Source: Undaria pinnatifida (Eukaryota; Sar; Phaeophyceae; Laminariales; Alariaceae). Taken from it: DNA of 64,000 bases. The DNA lies in NCBI GenBank assembly GCA_012845835.1, contig JABAKD010000025.1, positions 6,148,319 through 6,212,318 of the forward strand, read 5' to 3'. The notes under the pieces were generated by a model. The model was not told the origin of the DNA. It saw nothing but the letters and a program-made list of their open reading frames with translations, and did no database searches. The position numbers were made by a program, and so were the translations under genes. Positions 45,600 through 56,609 of the stretch are shown here, piece by piece (the first letter of the stretch is position 1; every line of letters begins with the position of its first letter).

Positions 45600-45840
45600 T
45601 GCCGTCGCCGCCACCTTATCGTCGTAGCCCCTGGCACCGCCACTTCGGCCGCCGCTACCGTCGCCACCACTGCTGCTTCCATATCCGCAGCCACCACCCC
45701 CGCCGCCAACACAACTGCCGCCACCACAATCAACATAGCCGCTGTTACCACCATAGACGCCGATACTGCCGTAGCCGATGCCACCGTCGTAGGCACCACT
45801 TTTACATGGCCACCACCGTTGGCGTGCACGTCCTGCTTTT
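45600..45840 (-). pseudogene. Copia-B Gag glycine-rich region
   Basis: In one minus frame the product is Gly/Tyr/Ser rich (YDGGIGYGSIGVYGGNSGYV and GYGSSSGGDGSGGRSGG). Gly-rich stretches next to a zinc knuckle are common in copia Gag. Other frames give Ala/Val-rich products; the Gly reading is preferred for its position. Confidence 0.5.
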
Positions 45841-45899
45841 TGCCATTTTGTCTTTTCGTTTCCACCCCAGCCCTAATCTTGCGGGCGTTGCTGCTCATT

Positions 45900-47060
45900 A
45901 CCGCCATCCCCTAAGCCATCTCAGGCGCCCTGGTGATGACCAGGCGAGGGGAAATTCCCGGGTCTGCGAATCGCGATCAGGACGTGGCCTGAGCTGTCGA
46001 CCGCCTTCCTTCTCTCCTCCATCTCCCGGTGGGTGGTGCGCACTCGGTCTTCGATGTCCGTTAAGGTCAAGTTTGGTGTGTATTGGTGCAGGTTGTTGTC
46101 GAGTGCATTGTTCAACGAAAGGACGAGTGTACCACATATTTTGTCTGAGATTCCTAAATTTTGGAGCTTAAGAGCTCTCCCAAAGACCGATGTTGAGACA
46201 CAAAAATACTACTAGATGAAACATACCGTGGCCTAGATACACAACGAGAATTATAAACAAAAATGGGCCTAGTGTTGAAGATTTTATATTAAGGAGCCCT
46301 GTCATTCAAAAACCATTTCAGACGAAGCGTGCTAAATATATCGTGGCATACGTCAAAGGCATTGCAAAACTTGGAGGGTTGCCTCTTGGTAAGAGGCTTA
46401 GTAATGCCTACGTCAGCCAACATCTGCCTGACTATGCTCGTTCTCTCCATGTTAAGGGTCGGTGCCTCCCCGTCGCGTTGATATAATTACGTAGGTACAC
46501 GTGCTTGTCCAAGCCGTCACTGGGGACGTGAGTGCGGCGAATAACTGCCATCGCATTACTAGTACTGCCTAGCTCGTGCATTTTGTGCAGGAAATATGAG
46601 TTGTTGACCGCGACGGTGATGCCATCATATGTCTTGCGAGCTTACGCTACTTTCTCTGGCCCAAACTGAAAATCTAATTCTTCTCTACCTCTGGCGTCAA
46701 AGCCCTGAAAAACGATAGTACATATCCTTGAACGCACATTCGCAGGTGTTCCAGACAGCCTGAGATGTCATCCCTTTTATCCAGGCAACTACCTCACCTA
46801 TCGTTCAGCTTGGGCGCGGGCTTACCAAGACCTATCATAAAAGTTCTTGGCTGGATACGCTCCCCAGGATGTTGTAGGCCCATACCTACTCCGTGTTGGA
46901 GCCTCCGTCTCGTTATGCTCTCTGTGTTTGGTCTCGCTTCTGCCTGTAATTGCAAGCGATATTTTTATCCGAAGATTTTTCAACTGAAAGCGTACGATTT
47001 CTTCGTCGTACGCGTTAGCTACGCCCTCTGGCGGAGATTATTCAGGCACTTTTGCGCTAC
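45900..47060 (-). pseudogene. Copia-B Gag body remnant (tentative)
   Basis: Around 46470-46640 a minus frame reads ITVAVNNSYFLHKMHELGST then HVPSDGLDKHVYLRNYINAT, coding-like and placed where Gag should be. No definite Gag motif is identified and stops are frequent. Confidence 0.4.
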
Positions 47061-47289
47061 CGGCGTCACCCGTGAACTCTGCCCTGAGAATGTTGGGAAT
47101 CGATCCAGCTGTAGTCCGTGTCAACCCTGTCCGGGCAGTGTTGTCGTTTGGCAGTGTCGGTCCGTCTAGACTTTGCATCATGCCTAGACCTCATTGGAAC
47201 TATACTACCAACTGCTCACCCATAAACCAGTTGTCCAGATGGGGACTCTACCAGCAGGTTATGCTATGCACTCAGACCACGCAAGCGTG

Positions 47290-47535
47290 ATAATAGCGTG
47301 ATAATTGCTTCCACTGGTAGATGCCCGGGTAGGAATAAGTTCACAAAAGGGCACTCATGATGTACAAGCATAGAAAGGGGATTGTAGAGATTATCGTCGC
47401 CGGTGGAAGCTCGTGAAAGAGGTGCCAGTCGAGGCACCACGGAATAGGAAACATCGATACAGAAACATCCACGTTGTATATGTGTAAACCCCAACAGATA
47501 CGGTTACGTGTATGTCTCGTTGCCGAGTATGTGGG
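47290..47535 (-). repeat. 5' LTR of copia-B (approximate)
   Basis: Matches 39490-39715 in the same orientation. Ends approximate. Confidence 0.65.
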
Positions 47536-47639
47536 AATCCTTAACATACTCTATTCTCCGAACGTTACGCTCCTTGAAACAGCGCTCAAAACGATCCAGG
47601 AATTTTACCGCTTACATACGAAGCTACGCGAAGTTTGTG

Positions 47640-48010
47640 TAGGATCTGCCTGTGAACGCTGCATAGGAAAGGCATTTTTTCAGGCACTTTAGCCGTTGCT
47701 AGAAACTACTTGAAAAAAAAACCTGTGACAGGATTTGACTTCGAGCGCTTGGCAGGTTTCAGGCATTTTTCAGGCGTTTTACCCTTTGTTTGAAGCAAAG
47801 TTACATGACGTTAGTATACGATTTGCTTTGGGCGCCGAAAACGTTTCAGGCACGTTTCAGGCGTTTTGTCAGGCCAACGCCGTTAATAGATAGGCACGTT
47901 TCAGGCACATTCGGCACCTCATGCATATGCCTTTCTTTATGCATATCTCATTGTTTCTCGCTTGCGTCGTGCCTACCTCTACATGCCTGAAAGCGCCTGC
48001 GGCGAGCCTG
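47640..48010. repeat. CAGGCA-rich repeat related to family D
   Basis: Multiple CAGGCACGTTTCAGGC and GCCTGAAA words, as in 36400-38900. Too diverged to align fully. Confidence 0.55.
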
Positions 48011-48229
48011 AAAGACTAGGGCCTACTACAACATCATCAACAAACAGCTGTACCTGGTAAGATTTAAGAATTTCTCAAACCACATATGTGCAATTCCGAT
48101 AGCGTTTATCACTGGCCGTGTGTCCTCATTATTAACCTCTTCAGAGCACCAAAATTCCACCATTTACTAACTTCAACGAAATTGGTCTAAAAAAGAAGGT
48201 TTCCGGTGGTGAAGGCGTAAACAATATTG

Positions 48230-48360
48230 TTCAGCGACTTCCTTTAGAAGTAGCTGTACCAGGTCAAACAGGGTGATGTAAATCAATCTGCGCACAGAAA
48301 CTATAAAGCCCGTTTGTTGCGGGGGACAAAGTCTGACGGCTTCGGAATGCACCACGTTAT
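48230..48360 (+). repeat. Family C fragment
   Basis: CAATCTGCGCACAGAAACTA then AAGCCCGTTTGTTGCGGGGGAC matches the right arm end and the G motif at about 26505-26560. Confidence 0.75.
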
Positions 48361-49320
48361 CATGTACTTTGTACATCCTGTAAGTGGTATAACCAGCGGA
48401 GCAGGGGTTTTAAGCGCCGGGGGGGGTTGGGGAAGGCGTACTCATTTGTTGCCCGCCATAGTATTTTGACCACTTACCACGCATCCCTTTCTAGACGGGG
48501 CACAGTTCCCACTTCTAGTTGAAACAACTCCAACATTTGTGCGCTCATCACGCTTTTTCCATGTACTACGACATCAAACTTTATTGTCTTATACTATCCC
48601 CTTCCTGTTTCGCCGTCGTCTGTGGCCACCATCTATCTTCTAGGATAGCGATCGTTTCCTCACTACTCTCTAGTCTACCAAACTCTTCATTGTCAACTTT
48701 ATGAAATTTGCTCATCTTCTCTTCTAACACATCCCGTTCCTCCGTGTGTATTTCACATTGTCCTACAATGTGAACCCTACTATCTATTTATGTGCCACAC
48801 AGGCATATATGTGCATGTACGTCCTCCTCCTCTTCCTGAGGAACAGCAAGGGCGGGGGAGGGTTTTTGCGGGTGTGGGTGTGTATGAGCACTAAGGATGG
48901 TGTTATTTAATGTAGGCTGTTGAGTTGGTATTTCTGTATATACCCTGGTACAGCATGACTGTTTTGAAGAGCGTACGGATAAATATACGATTGTGTTGTC
49001 ACCTGAGCTATCCAACCCTTGTAGACTTTTTAATCATCTAGTTACACCGCCGTCTAATCGAGCAACCATGCCAATTGCGTGTAATCGACCTACCAGGTAT
49101 GTGTTAAGCAGCTTAACGGAATGAATGTTATCCCTTGGAAAGGTCGCCTACAGGTGCACAGCGTTATACCACACATAAGGGTAGTGGAGATAGCCGAATG
49201 ATAAAACAGTAGACACAGCACAACCCAACATTTTACTTTTGTATTGTGACTTCTGTGGCTGCCGGATTGTCCGCCGAGATCATACCATATGTTAGGCAAA
49301 CCACCCTGAGGTGTATAAGA
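48361..49320. other. No recognisable gene
   Basis: A G run at about 48420 resembles the G-rich tail of family C. No coding frame worth calling. Confidence 0.35.
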
Positions 49321-49324
49321 TAGT

Positions 49325-49620
49325 ATCTACGCCGTTTTCTTGTCCCTTCTCCCTCCATAGACGTAGCTCAGACCCGGGGTCAAGGAACAGGATCTGCTTC
49401 CCCTTTCCCAGCCCCTTTCATTGTGTCGCGAGAATAGTTCAGCACTTTATTTCCTCGCCGACTCGAATAGATTGTGCTTACGCATGCTATAAAACGCTGT
49501 CGGTAGTTGGTGTCGATGTCTTTAAACTAAACATATTTATACCGAGATCTAAAATCCCTGAGTCCAACCTTAGTAGCGTTCGAGGTTAGCCACAGTAAAT
49601 AGACCACCGGGGCGACTTGT
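49325..49620 (-). mobile_element. tRNA-derived SINE relic
   Basis: Body and head resemble 1720-2050: CTCAGACCCGGGGTCAAG, then GAGTCCAACC (degenerate B box) and GACCACCGGGGCGAC at the head end. The B box has lost consensus bases, so this copy is likely inactive. Confidence 0.6.
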
Positions 49621-49769
49621 TGTCTGTTCAAAATCAAAATTCAGCGCTACAACAGTATGTCACGGGATGGGGGCATCTTAACCCCGACACCTTTACCTCT
49701 TACGAAACCCCTCCAACGTTTTATGACATTAGCCTCCCCGATCTCCGATACGAGCCCCGATTAATTTCC

Positions 49770-50540
49770 GGAGAGGCTATGTATACTCTCTCACGCCATA
49801 AAGCGGCCATACTTCCCAAAGTGGTCTTTTCCGAGTGCTGTGGATACCAAGTCAGCCCCTTGCGCTGTTTCCCCTACATTTGGCCCAAAAGCCCTATACT
49901 TCCATTTTCCTACGCGCCGAATGTTGCAACTACGAATTACCGTGAAGCGCTCACGGAGTGTTGTCTCCCCCGAGACTCACCCTAGGTTTAGCGCGAACTG
50001 GGTGAGCTCTCTGCCGCTGATTCCAACCATAAGCCGCAACGCGGTCACTACTCCCATCCGAGTGAACATTCTCCACCCGCGCAACGTGCCCGTGACTTTC
50101 AGCGGTGCCCCCCCTGGCAGCTGGGGGTGAACGTTGAGCAATTCCAGCAGGGCTTCGAATGTTTCTATCGACACCTCCCGCTCATCACCCTCTCGTTGGA
50201 GAACGGTGTTCGCTTGGCCGTGCACCCGAAGCACCATTTCCTTGTCACACCTGGACGCCACAAATCAGATCTACACTGCGGTGGCGGTCGACCAGTTCCC
50301 GAAGTCAACTTTTACGCCTCCGGCGATGACGTTAGGTAGTCACGTAGTCGCGCGTCAAACACAACTCGGGGTGGGCTTTCTCGTCCTCGTATATATGCCT
50401 ACAAATATATCCCTATGCATAGCAGACAGCATTACACTGCGGATCCTGACCAAAATACATATCTTCCGTCTTCCATACTCACGAGAACCTGTCGCCGTTG
50501 CGATAATAGTGACCAAGTCGGCGGCCATTTAACTTGTGCT
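49770..50540 (-). pseudogene. DIRS-like tyrosine recombinase relic
   Basis: Minus frame 50261-49977 reads FEALLELLNVHPQLPGGAPL, GWRMFTRMGVVTALRLMVGI and TQFALNLG, aligning with the recombinase at 62220-62460 (FEALV-LLDVHLQLPGEAPL, TALRLMAGSSGRDPMQFALH). Past a stop it continues RRVGKWKYRAFG and GADLVSTAL, the segment after the HxxR box. The HxxR histidine reads Asn (ALNLG), so the catalytic box is damaged. No RT is next to it. Confidence 0.78.
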
Positions 50541-50544
50541 TTCT

Positions 50545-51260
50545 TTTGAGACACGCCCGTTTAAACCACTGACACGTAACCACGCTCTATCTCAGTGCTT
50601 AGAGTTCAAAGGTGGCACCGAGGTGTCTGTTGAGTTAGCTTGTGAATCAGGGAGAAGATAGTTTGAACGTGGCCCTTATGTGGCCTAAACATTGAAAAGA
50701 AGCAGAGAATCAGGAGCAGTGGAGATCTGTAGAAAGAATAAATGAGGTCGTAGGGAGTGATCAAGGTGGGGCTTAAGGTTACCTGATCAATACGGCACAC
50801 GGGCAGATGAACTCTACGGGTTGGTGTATTTACCGACAAGCCGTTCCACAGAAAAATTCCTTGCAACCTTCCCTGCAAGGTTCTCCCGTACGTATGGTGG
50901 GAATTTAGTAACAAGACATGTCTACGTGGACAAACTCCCCAAACTGCATTTCGATTTTTGACTAAATTCGACCAAGAAAGTATTTTTTTACTTCTTTGTT
51001 GAATTTGATTTTCCGTAATTATTCAGAGAATGCCTGCTTAGTGATTCATTTTTTGACCAATCAGATGCAAAATAAATTCAATTCTAGAAAAGAATATCGA
51101 AATTCGATTTGGAAAGATCCTCGTTAATTCGGGCCCTAAGCACGATCGACGCCTAACCATCAAGCCATGAGACAAGGGCAAACTCAGTACATACAATGCA
51201 TAGAATGGAAGATACGAAACCAGGACCCCCCCCCTGCCGTCGCCGAGCCGCGACCGCGGG
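50545..51260. other. No recognisable gene
   Basis: A 102-codon minus frame (50606-50914) has no recognised domain. Nothing else is seen. Confidence 0.35.
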
Positions 51261-51265
51261 AACCC

Positions 51266-51342
51266 AAGTTGTTGTTGTTGTTGTTCTCACATTAACTCGC
51301 AAAATCAAGTCCGTGGTCACAGGACAGGCTCCAGTCACCAAG
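51266..51342 (-). mobile_element. LINE tail fragment
   Basis: GTTGTTGTTGTTGTTCTCAC then AATCAAGTCCGTGGTCACAG, about 75 bp of LINE 3' end. Extreme 5' truncation. Confidence 0.75.
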
Positions 51343-51349
51343 TAGAGAA

Positions 51350-53035
51350 CCCCGGGCTTCAGGGCTTGAAAATACTGGCATACTGCTGTCGTAGCCTAAA
51401 CCTGGTAGACTTCAAGGTGACTTTGATGGCCTGTGAACGACTCTGCTATATGTTGAGAGCTCTGATAATCGATACCCGGTGCACGGCCGCCAGTACCGCA
51501 GTAGTACTCGATACCAGGCAACTATATACAGTACTCCATGCCCCCACCGCTGCTATACGAACGGTGCTAAAGTACGAGCACGTACCTGAGCTCGATATGT
51601 CGTCGCAACGACTACGCAGCAGCTGTACAGCAGGTAGACGTGCAACACACCACAAACACCGCAAATTGGCAAATGTAAAGGTGTGTGGGGCGCAGCAGAC
51701 AAGAGGCAAGGCGGAAAGAGGCCCCGGCCCTGGACGGTCGCCAGTTCGCGACGTACTTCGTAAAGAGTACTGCTGTATGCATATTGATGACAGCGTTTTG
51801 CTCTTATAGCCTTGAAACATTAGATGCACCTCTTTATACTGCTGCTGCACTGGTACCTGGAGGCTATGGGCTATGGGAGCAGGAAAAGGGACTGCTGTCA
51901 CAAGCCCGTCGGTATCCTGGTATCTCCGGTACTGCTGTGCATGAGACGGTACTGGGCTGAGCATGAGACTGCAGAGCAGTACCATGTGCGATATCACCAG
52001 CTGGATATCACACTGCAGCCTGCCGACGAAGGTTTGATTATATCGGAGATGAAACCAAATCAAGAGATATTTGAAGTACCAACGTTTTGAGGTTTTTGAA
52101 CGCAACTACCTGGTAACTATGCGATGATATAGGTCATCGGCGAGCATCTCCCTGGCCACCAAAACATACCCAGAACATACCCTCTACCTCGCCTACTCCT
52201 ATGCATGGGATCGCGGCAACAGCGGTACTGCTGTGGTACCCGTGCAGATAATAGCTGGTGCCGTATTGCTTGCTGCTGTTGTGCTGTACGAGCTTGATTT
52301 TGCGTCCACACATCGTGGCATCATGGTGCTTTACCGCTTTAGTTTGCTCACCTCTGAAAATATCCCTCTGTACCGAAGGTCATCCAGGTCCACAACCATG
52401 CGGTCGAGCGCATATTGCACGCTATCCGCCATGACAGCAGTCGCTTCTCGAGCCTATATGGCAAGGCGTAAGGTTCACCACTCTCACAGAAGCCCGCGTG
52501 TCCACAGCAGTCCGCAGCAGGCCGCAGTTTTTCAGTGTTTTGAGAATCGTAATTTTTTGTTTGGAATTTTGAGTTGCGGGAGTACCAACTAAGTTTGAGG
52601 GAAACTGCCTGCGGAGTATCGGGGTTGTTAATAAAGTCTTGTGCGATTTTCGGATTTTGGCTCTACAGGGATTTTTTCCGTTGGACCGTTTTTGGACGTA
52701 CTACTGCTGTAAAAGATATCTGGCAAACGGCCGAATGATGGAGGATCACAGCCACCAGTAGTAGACATTATCGGCGCATGCCTGACTCGAGCAAGGTAAA
52801 GCTGTACCAGCGACATAGACTATATGTTTTACCCTTGCCTTTTGGTTACGTTCGTCATGTTAGGCTAAACGCAGAACGTGCGTACCTGCGTACGAGCAAT
52901 GTGCGTGTTCGAAAGGTGGCAACGCATACCACACAGATAGGTTGTTAGCAACAAAGTACTGACTACAGTAGTAGTGCGATTATTATAGAACCGCGTGTAC
53001 CGTAAACTACACAAGATAACACACCCCCGGTGATA
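51350..53035. other. Unassigned region rich in TACTGCTG words
   Basis: The word TACTGCTG or CAGCAGTA occurs many times (for example 51767, 51839, 52226, 52705). A 219-residue minus frame (52105-51446) is the longest; it has a hydrophobic stretch near residues 35-55 but no recognised domain. I cannot decide whether it is a gene. Confidence 0.3.
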
Positions 53036-53254
53036 CATTTGAGCGCTTGACAATACTATCACCGGGCGTGGTATCCTGTGGGGGGTGTGGTATCTTGTGT
53101 AGCCCCGGTGAAAGAGTGCTGGTCGCGGCGGCCCCCAGGGGGTGTGATAAACCAGGGGGTGTGATAGATTTATCGGCACGGATCCTATACATAGGGACAT
53201 TTTCGTAATGCATTAAAACAATAACTGTTTAGTCAAGTGCTTTTTGGTGTTAAG

Positions 53255-53582
53255 TGGAGAAGTGTTTTGTCACACTTGACTGGTGGCTCGCTGCGCGAGA
53301 AGGCACTTGACGATCGTCGGGAGTTGCGGAATGTTTTATCACAATTGTCTGCGCGAGAAGTCACTTGGCGATCGTCTGGAGTGGCGGAATGTTTTGTCAC
53401 ACTGGACTGCGCGAGAAGCCACTTGGCGATCGATGGGAGTGGCTGAATGATTTTTCACACTGGATTGCGCGAGAAGGCACTTGGCGATCGTCGGGAGTGG
53501 CTGAATGTTTTGTCACACTTGACTGCGCGAGAAGGCACTTGGCGATTGTCGGGAGTGGCGGAATGTTTAGCCGGCGACTTTC
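53255..53582 (+). repeat. 58-bp minisatellite, ~5.5 units
   Basis: GCGCGAGAAG starts at 53293, 53351, 53409, 53467 and 53525, spacing exactly 58. Each unit contains CACTTGGCGATCGTCGGGAG and GAATGTTTTGTCACAC, diverging by a few bases. 58 is not a multiple of three, and all frames stay partly open because of the sequence, not because of selection. Confidence 0.92.
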
Positions 53583-53814
53583 TCTTTGAGGCGGAGAATG
53601 TCACCGATAGGATGCTCGTACTTAGTCCCCTGTAAAGGAAACAGCAGAATTTGGCGAGGAAGGCCGCATGGTGGGATGACAATGTGCGCATGGGTTACGT
53701 TGTACGCAGGTGTAAGATGTAACGTGCTGAAAGACACGAACACTTGTTACAGGACGCACAGCCGTAGCTGGAGACGCATAGTCTAGACTACATACGTGGG
53801 AGATGATGCATACA

Positions 53815-54465
53815 CAGGTGATGGAAGGGATTTGTACCGCAGGAACGCTGGAGGAGGGTGAGGTAGTATGGCAGGTTCGAACACGTACGCGTATCCTACA
53901 CACGAAAACACACAGGAGTACTGCTGCGCTACACATGTCATGTATGTGCTACACACAGACAGCGATAGCTGTGTGCACACCGCTGCACACACCCGCATAC
54001 ACGGGTGATGGAAGGGATTAGTACCACCGCAGGAACGCTGGAGGAAGGTGAGGTAGTATGGCAGGTTCGAACACGTACGCGCATCCTACATACGCGAACA
54101 CACAGGAGTACTGCTGCGCTACACCTGTAGAGTATGTGCTACACACAGCGAGAGCTGTGTGCACACCGCTGTACATACACACACTGCTGTGACCATGCTG
54201 AGTGCGCAGCGTATAAGCAGTGCCGTGTACACACCTGCATTCACATGCGATGGAAGGGATTTGTACCGCAGGAGCGCTGGAGGAAGGTGAGGTAGTATGG
54301 CAGGTTCGAAGATGCACGCATTCACATGTGATGGAAGGGATTTTTACCGCAGGAGCGCTGGAGGAAGGTGAGGTAGAATGGCAGGTTCAAACACGTACGG
54401 GTATCCTACACACGCAAACACACAGGAGTACTGCTGCGCTACCCATGTATGTACCACACAGAGAG
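53815..54465 (+). repeat. Tandem module array, 4 copies at variable spacing
   Basis: The module GATGGAAGGGATT.GTACCG, then GCAGGARCGCTGGAGGAAGG, then TGGCAGGTTCGAACACGTAC occurs at about 53820, 54007, 54248 and 54331. Three copies continue with ACACAGGAGTACTGCTGCGC. It contains a GGTTCGAAC word like a Pol III B box, but no A box is recognised. Confidence 0.85.
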
Positions 54466-54754
54466 AGCCCTGTTAATGAGTATCGGAAGAGTTGGTGTCC
54501 CCAGTCGTCAAGATACCGCTCTGCTGTAGGGACGTTCCGCTGCACGGTGTGTGCAAAGATTCTGCCGCAGCACGAGGAGGTGGTACGCCGTAAGGTTCGA
54601 AGAGGGCGAAGAACACGCAGCCGCAGGGAAGGAGGAGCCTAGAACGAGGGAAGAGGCTCATAGCAGACACCCACAGCACGCGGCGGAGATGAGCTGCGAC
54701 AGGAACCAGCGAGAGAAAGTATGCAGCAGCCAAACTGAAGGACGCAGTCGCCGC

Positions 54755-56570
54755 CGTACGCAGACACGGCAGACCACACAGGGCAAGATCGAACAGCAGA
54801 GGCGCAAGATCCAGCGCAACGCCGAGGAGCGCAGTGTATCCGACGAGGGATATAAATACATGGTGTGCGGTGTGCGCTGCGAGGGTGTTTGTGCCAGGGT
54901 GTAGTTCGTAGCGCCGTTTGATTTGAAGCGCGGCCGTTTGATTGCACGCAGACACGGCAGACCGCAAGGGCAGGATCGAACAGCAGAGGCGCAAACGTTC
55001 CAGCGTAACGCCGAAGAGCGCGGTGTACCCGAGAAGGGATAGAATAAGAGGGTGTGCGGTGTGCGCTGCTCGTTGTTTGCGTGCCAGGGTGTAGTTCGTA
55101 GCGCCGTTTGATTTGAAGCGCAGCCGTTTGAATTTTATGGGTTTGTAAGGACGAGGAGGGTTTTTTGGGAAGGGTTGTTTTTGTCCGCAGCCCAGGGCAC
55201 AACGAAGTGAAATGTTTCTGCTGTATGTTGTGTTGGTTGTCCCGCACGAGCAGGATCGAACAGCAGAGGCGCAAACGTTCCAGCGCATGCACCACCAGCG
55301 CTGGGTTGGCAGGGCAGCCGAACGATGCTTGGATGCTACTACTAGCAGTGTAGTGTGTGTTGGTGTTGGTGTGTGTGTCCCAAAATTCACCCACGAGCTG
55401 TTTGCGTGCCAGGGTGTAGTTCGTCGCGCCATTTGATTGGAATCGCAGCCGTTTGAATTACATGGTTTTGTAAGGACGAGGGAGGTTTTTTGGGAAGGGG
55501 CGTTTTTTCCGCAGCCCAGGGCACAACGAAGTAAAATGTTTTTGCTGTATATTGTGTTGGTTGTCCCGCATCGTGATTTAGCAGGATCGAACAGCAGAGG
55601 CGCAAACGTTCCAGCGCATGCACCACCAGCGCTGGGTTGGCAGGGCAGCCGAACGGTGCTTGGATGTTACTACTAGCAGTGTAGTGTGTGTTGGTGTTGG
55701 TGTGTGTGTCCCAAAATGCACCACTGAGCTGGTTGTTTGCGTGCCAGGGTGTTCGTCGCGCCGTTTGAGTGCCAGGGTGTTCGTCGCGCCGTTTGATTTG
55801 AATCGCAGCCGTTTGAATTTTATGGGTTTGTAAGGACGAGGAGGGTTTTTTGGGAAGGGATTTTTTTGTCCGCAGCCCAGGGCACAACGATTTAAAATGT
55901 TTTTGCTGTGTGTTGTGTTTTTTTCGTTGTCCCGCATCGTGATGTAGCAGGATCGAACAGCAGAGGCGCAAACGTTCCAGCGCATGCACCACCAGCGCTG
56001 GGTTGGCAGGCCAGCCGAAGGGTGCTTGTATGCTACTACTAGCAGTGTAGAGTGTGTTGGTGTTGGTGTGTGTGTCCCAAAATGCACCCACGAGGTGGTT
56101 GTTTGCGTGCCAGGGTGTAGTTCGTCACGCCGTTTGATTTGAATCGCAGCCGTTTGAATTTTATAGGTTTGTAAGGACGAGGAGGGTTTTTTGGGAAGGG
56201 ATTTTTTTGTCCGCAGCCCAAGGCACAACGAAGTGAAATGTTTGTGTGTTGTGTTTTTTTTGTTGTCCCGCATCGTGATGTAGCAGGATCGAACAGCAGA
56301 GGCGCAAACGTTCCAGCGCATGCACCACCAACGCTGGGTTGGCAGGCCAGCCGAAGGGTGCTTGTATGCTACTACTAGCAGTGTAGAGTGTGTTGGTGTT
56401 GGTGTGTGTGTCCCAAAATACACCACCAGCACTGGGTTGGCAGGGCAGCCGAACTGTGCTTGGATGGCAGCCGCACGTTGCTTGGATGGTACTAGCAGTG
56501 TAGTGTGTGTTGGTGTTGATGTATGTGCTGGGTTGACAGGGCAGCCGAACGGTGCTTGGATGCTAGTAGC
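54755..56570. repeat. ~190-370-bp tandem array, 6 copies
   Basis: GATCGAACAGCAGAGGCGCA occurs at about 54788, 54974, 55254, 55585, 55951 and 56287. From the third copy on the unit is 330-370 bp and includes GCGCTGGGTTGGCAGG, GTTGGTGTTGGTGTGTGTGT, GTGCCAGGGTGTAG and TTTGTAAGGACGAGG. Minus frames up to 319 codons run through the array in all phases. Confidence 0.9.
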
Positions 56571-56573
56571 AGT

Positions 56574-56604
56574 GTCGGGGGGGGGCGACGCGCCCCCCCC
56601 CGAA
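56574..56604. other. G/C homopolymer hairpin
   Basis: A run of G with CG (56577-56589) faces a run of C (56593-56604), separated by GACG-like bases; a perfect stem of about 11 bp. It sits at the end of the tandem array. Confidence 0.65.
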
Positions 56605-56609
56605 CCCCC

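Larger units (their letters stand above)
39490..47535 (-). mobile_element. Copia-B: old, degenerate copia element
   Basis: Bounded by diverged direct repeats (39490-39715 and 47290-47535, roughly 70-75% alike by eye). Reading minus: Gag remnants, a Gly-rich region and CCHC-like knuckle (45.2-46.7 kb), protease (44.7-44.85 kb), a ~280-bp tandem array, integrase (42.7-43.4 kb), RT (41.5-42.1 kb) and RNase H C-terminus (40.7-40.9 kb). PR-IN-RT-RH is the Ty1/copia order. Many stops and shifts. Boundaries are approximate and no target duplication was identified. Confidence 0.8.

Noticed and set aside
53255-53582. Possible CRISPR-like array
   Set aside because: The whole 58-bp unit repeats without unique spacers, and the context is eukaryotic; it is a minisatellite.
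54473-56432. Minus-strand frames of 230-319 residues as genes
   Set aside because: They lie wholly in a tandem array and occur in several phases; kept only as a finding to test.
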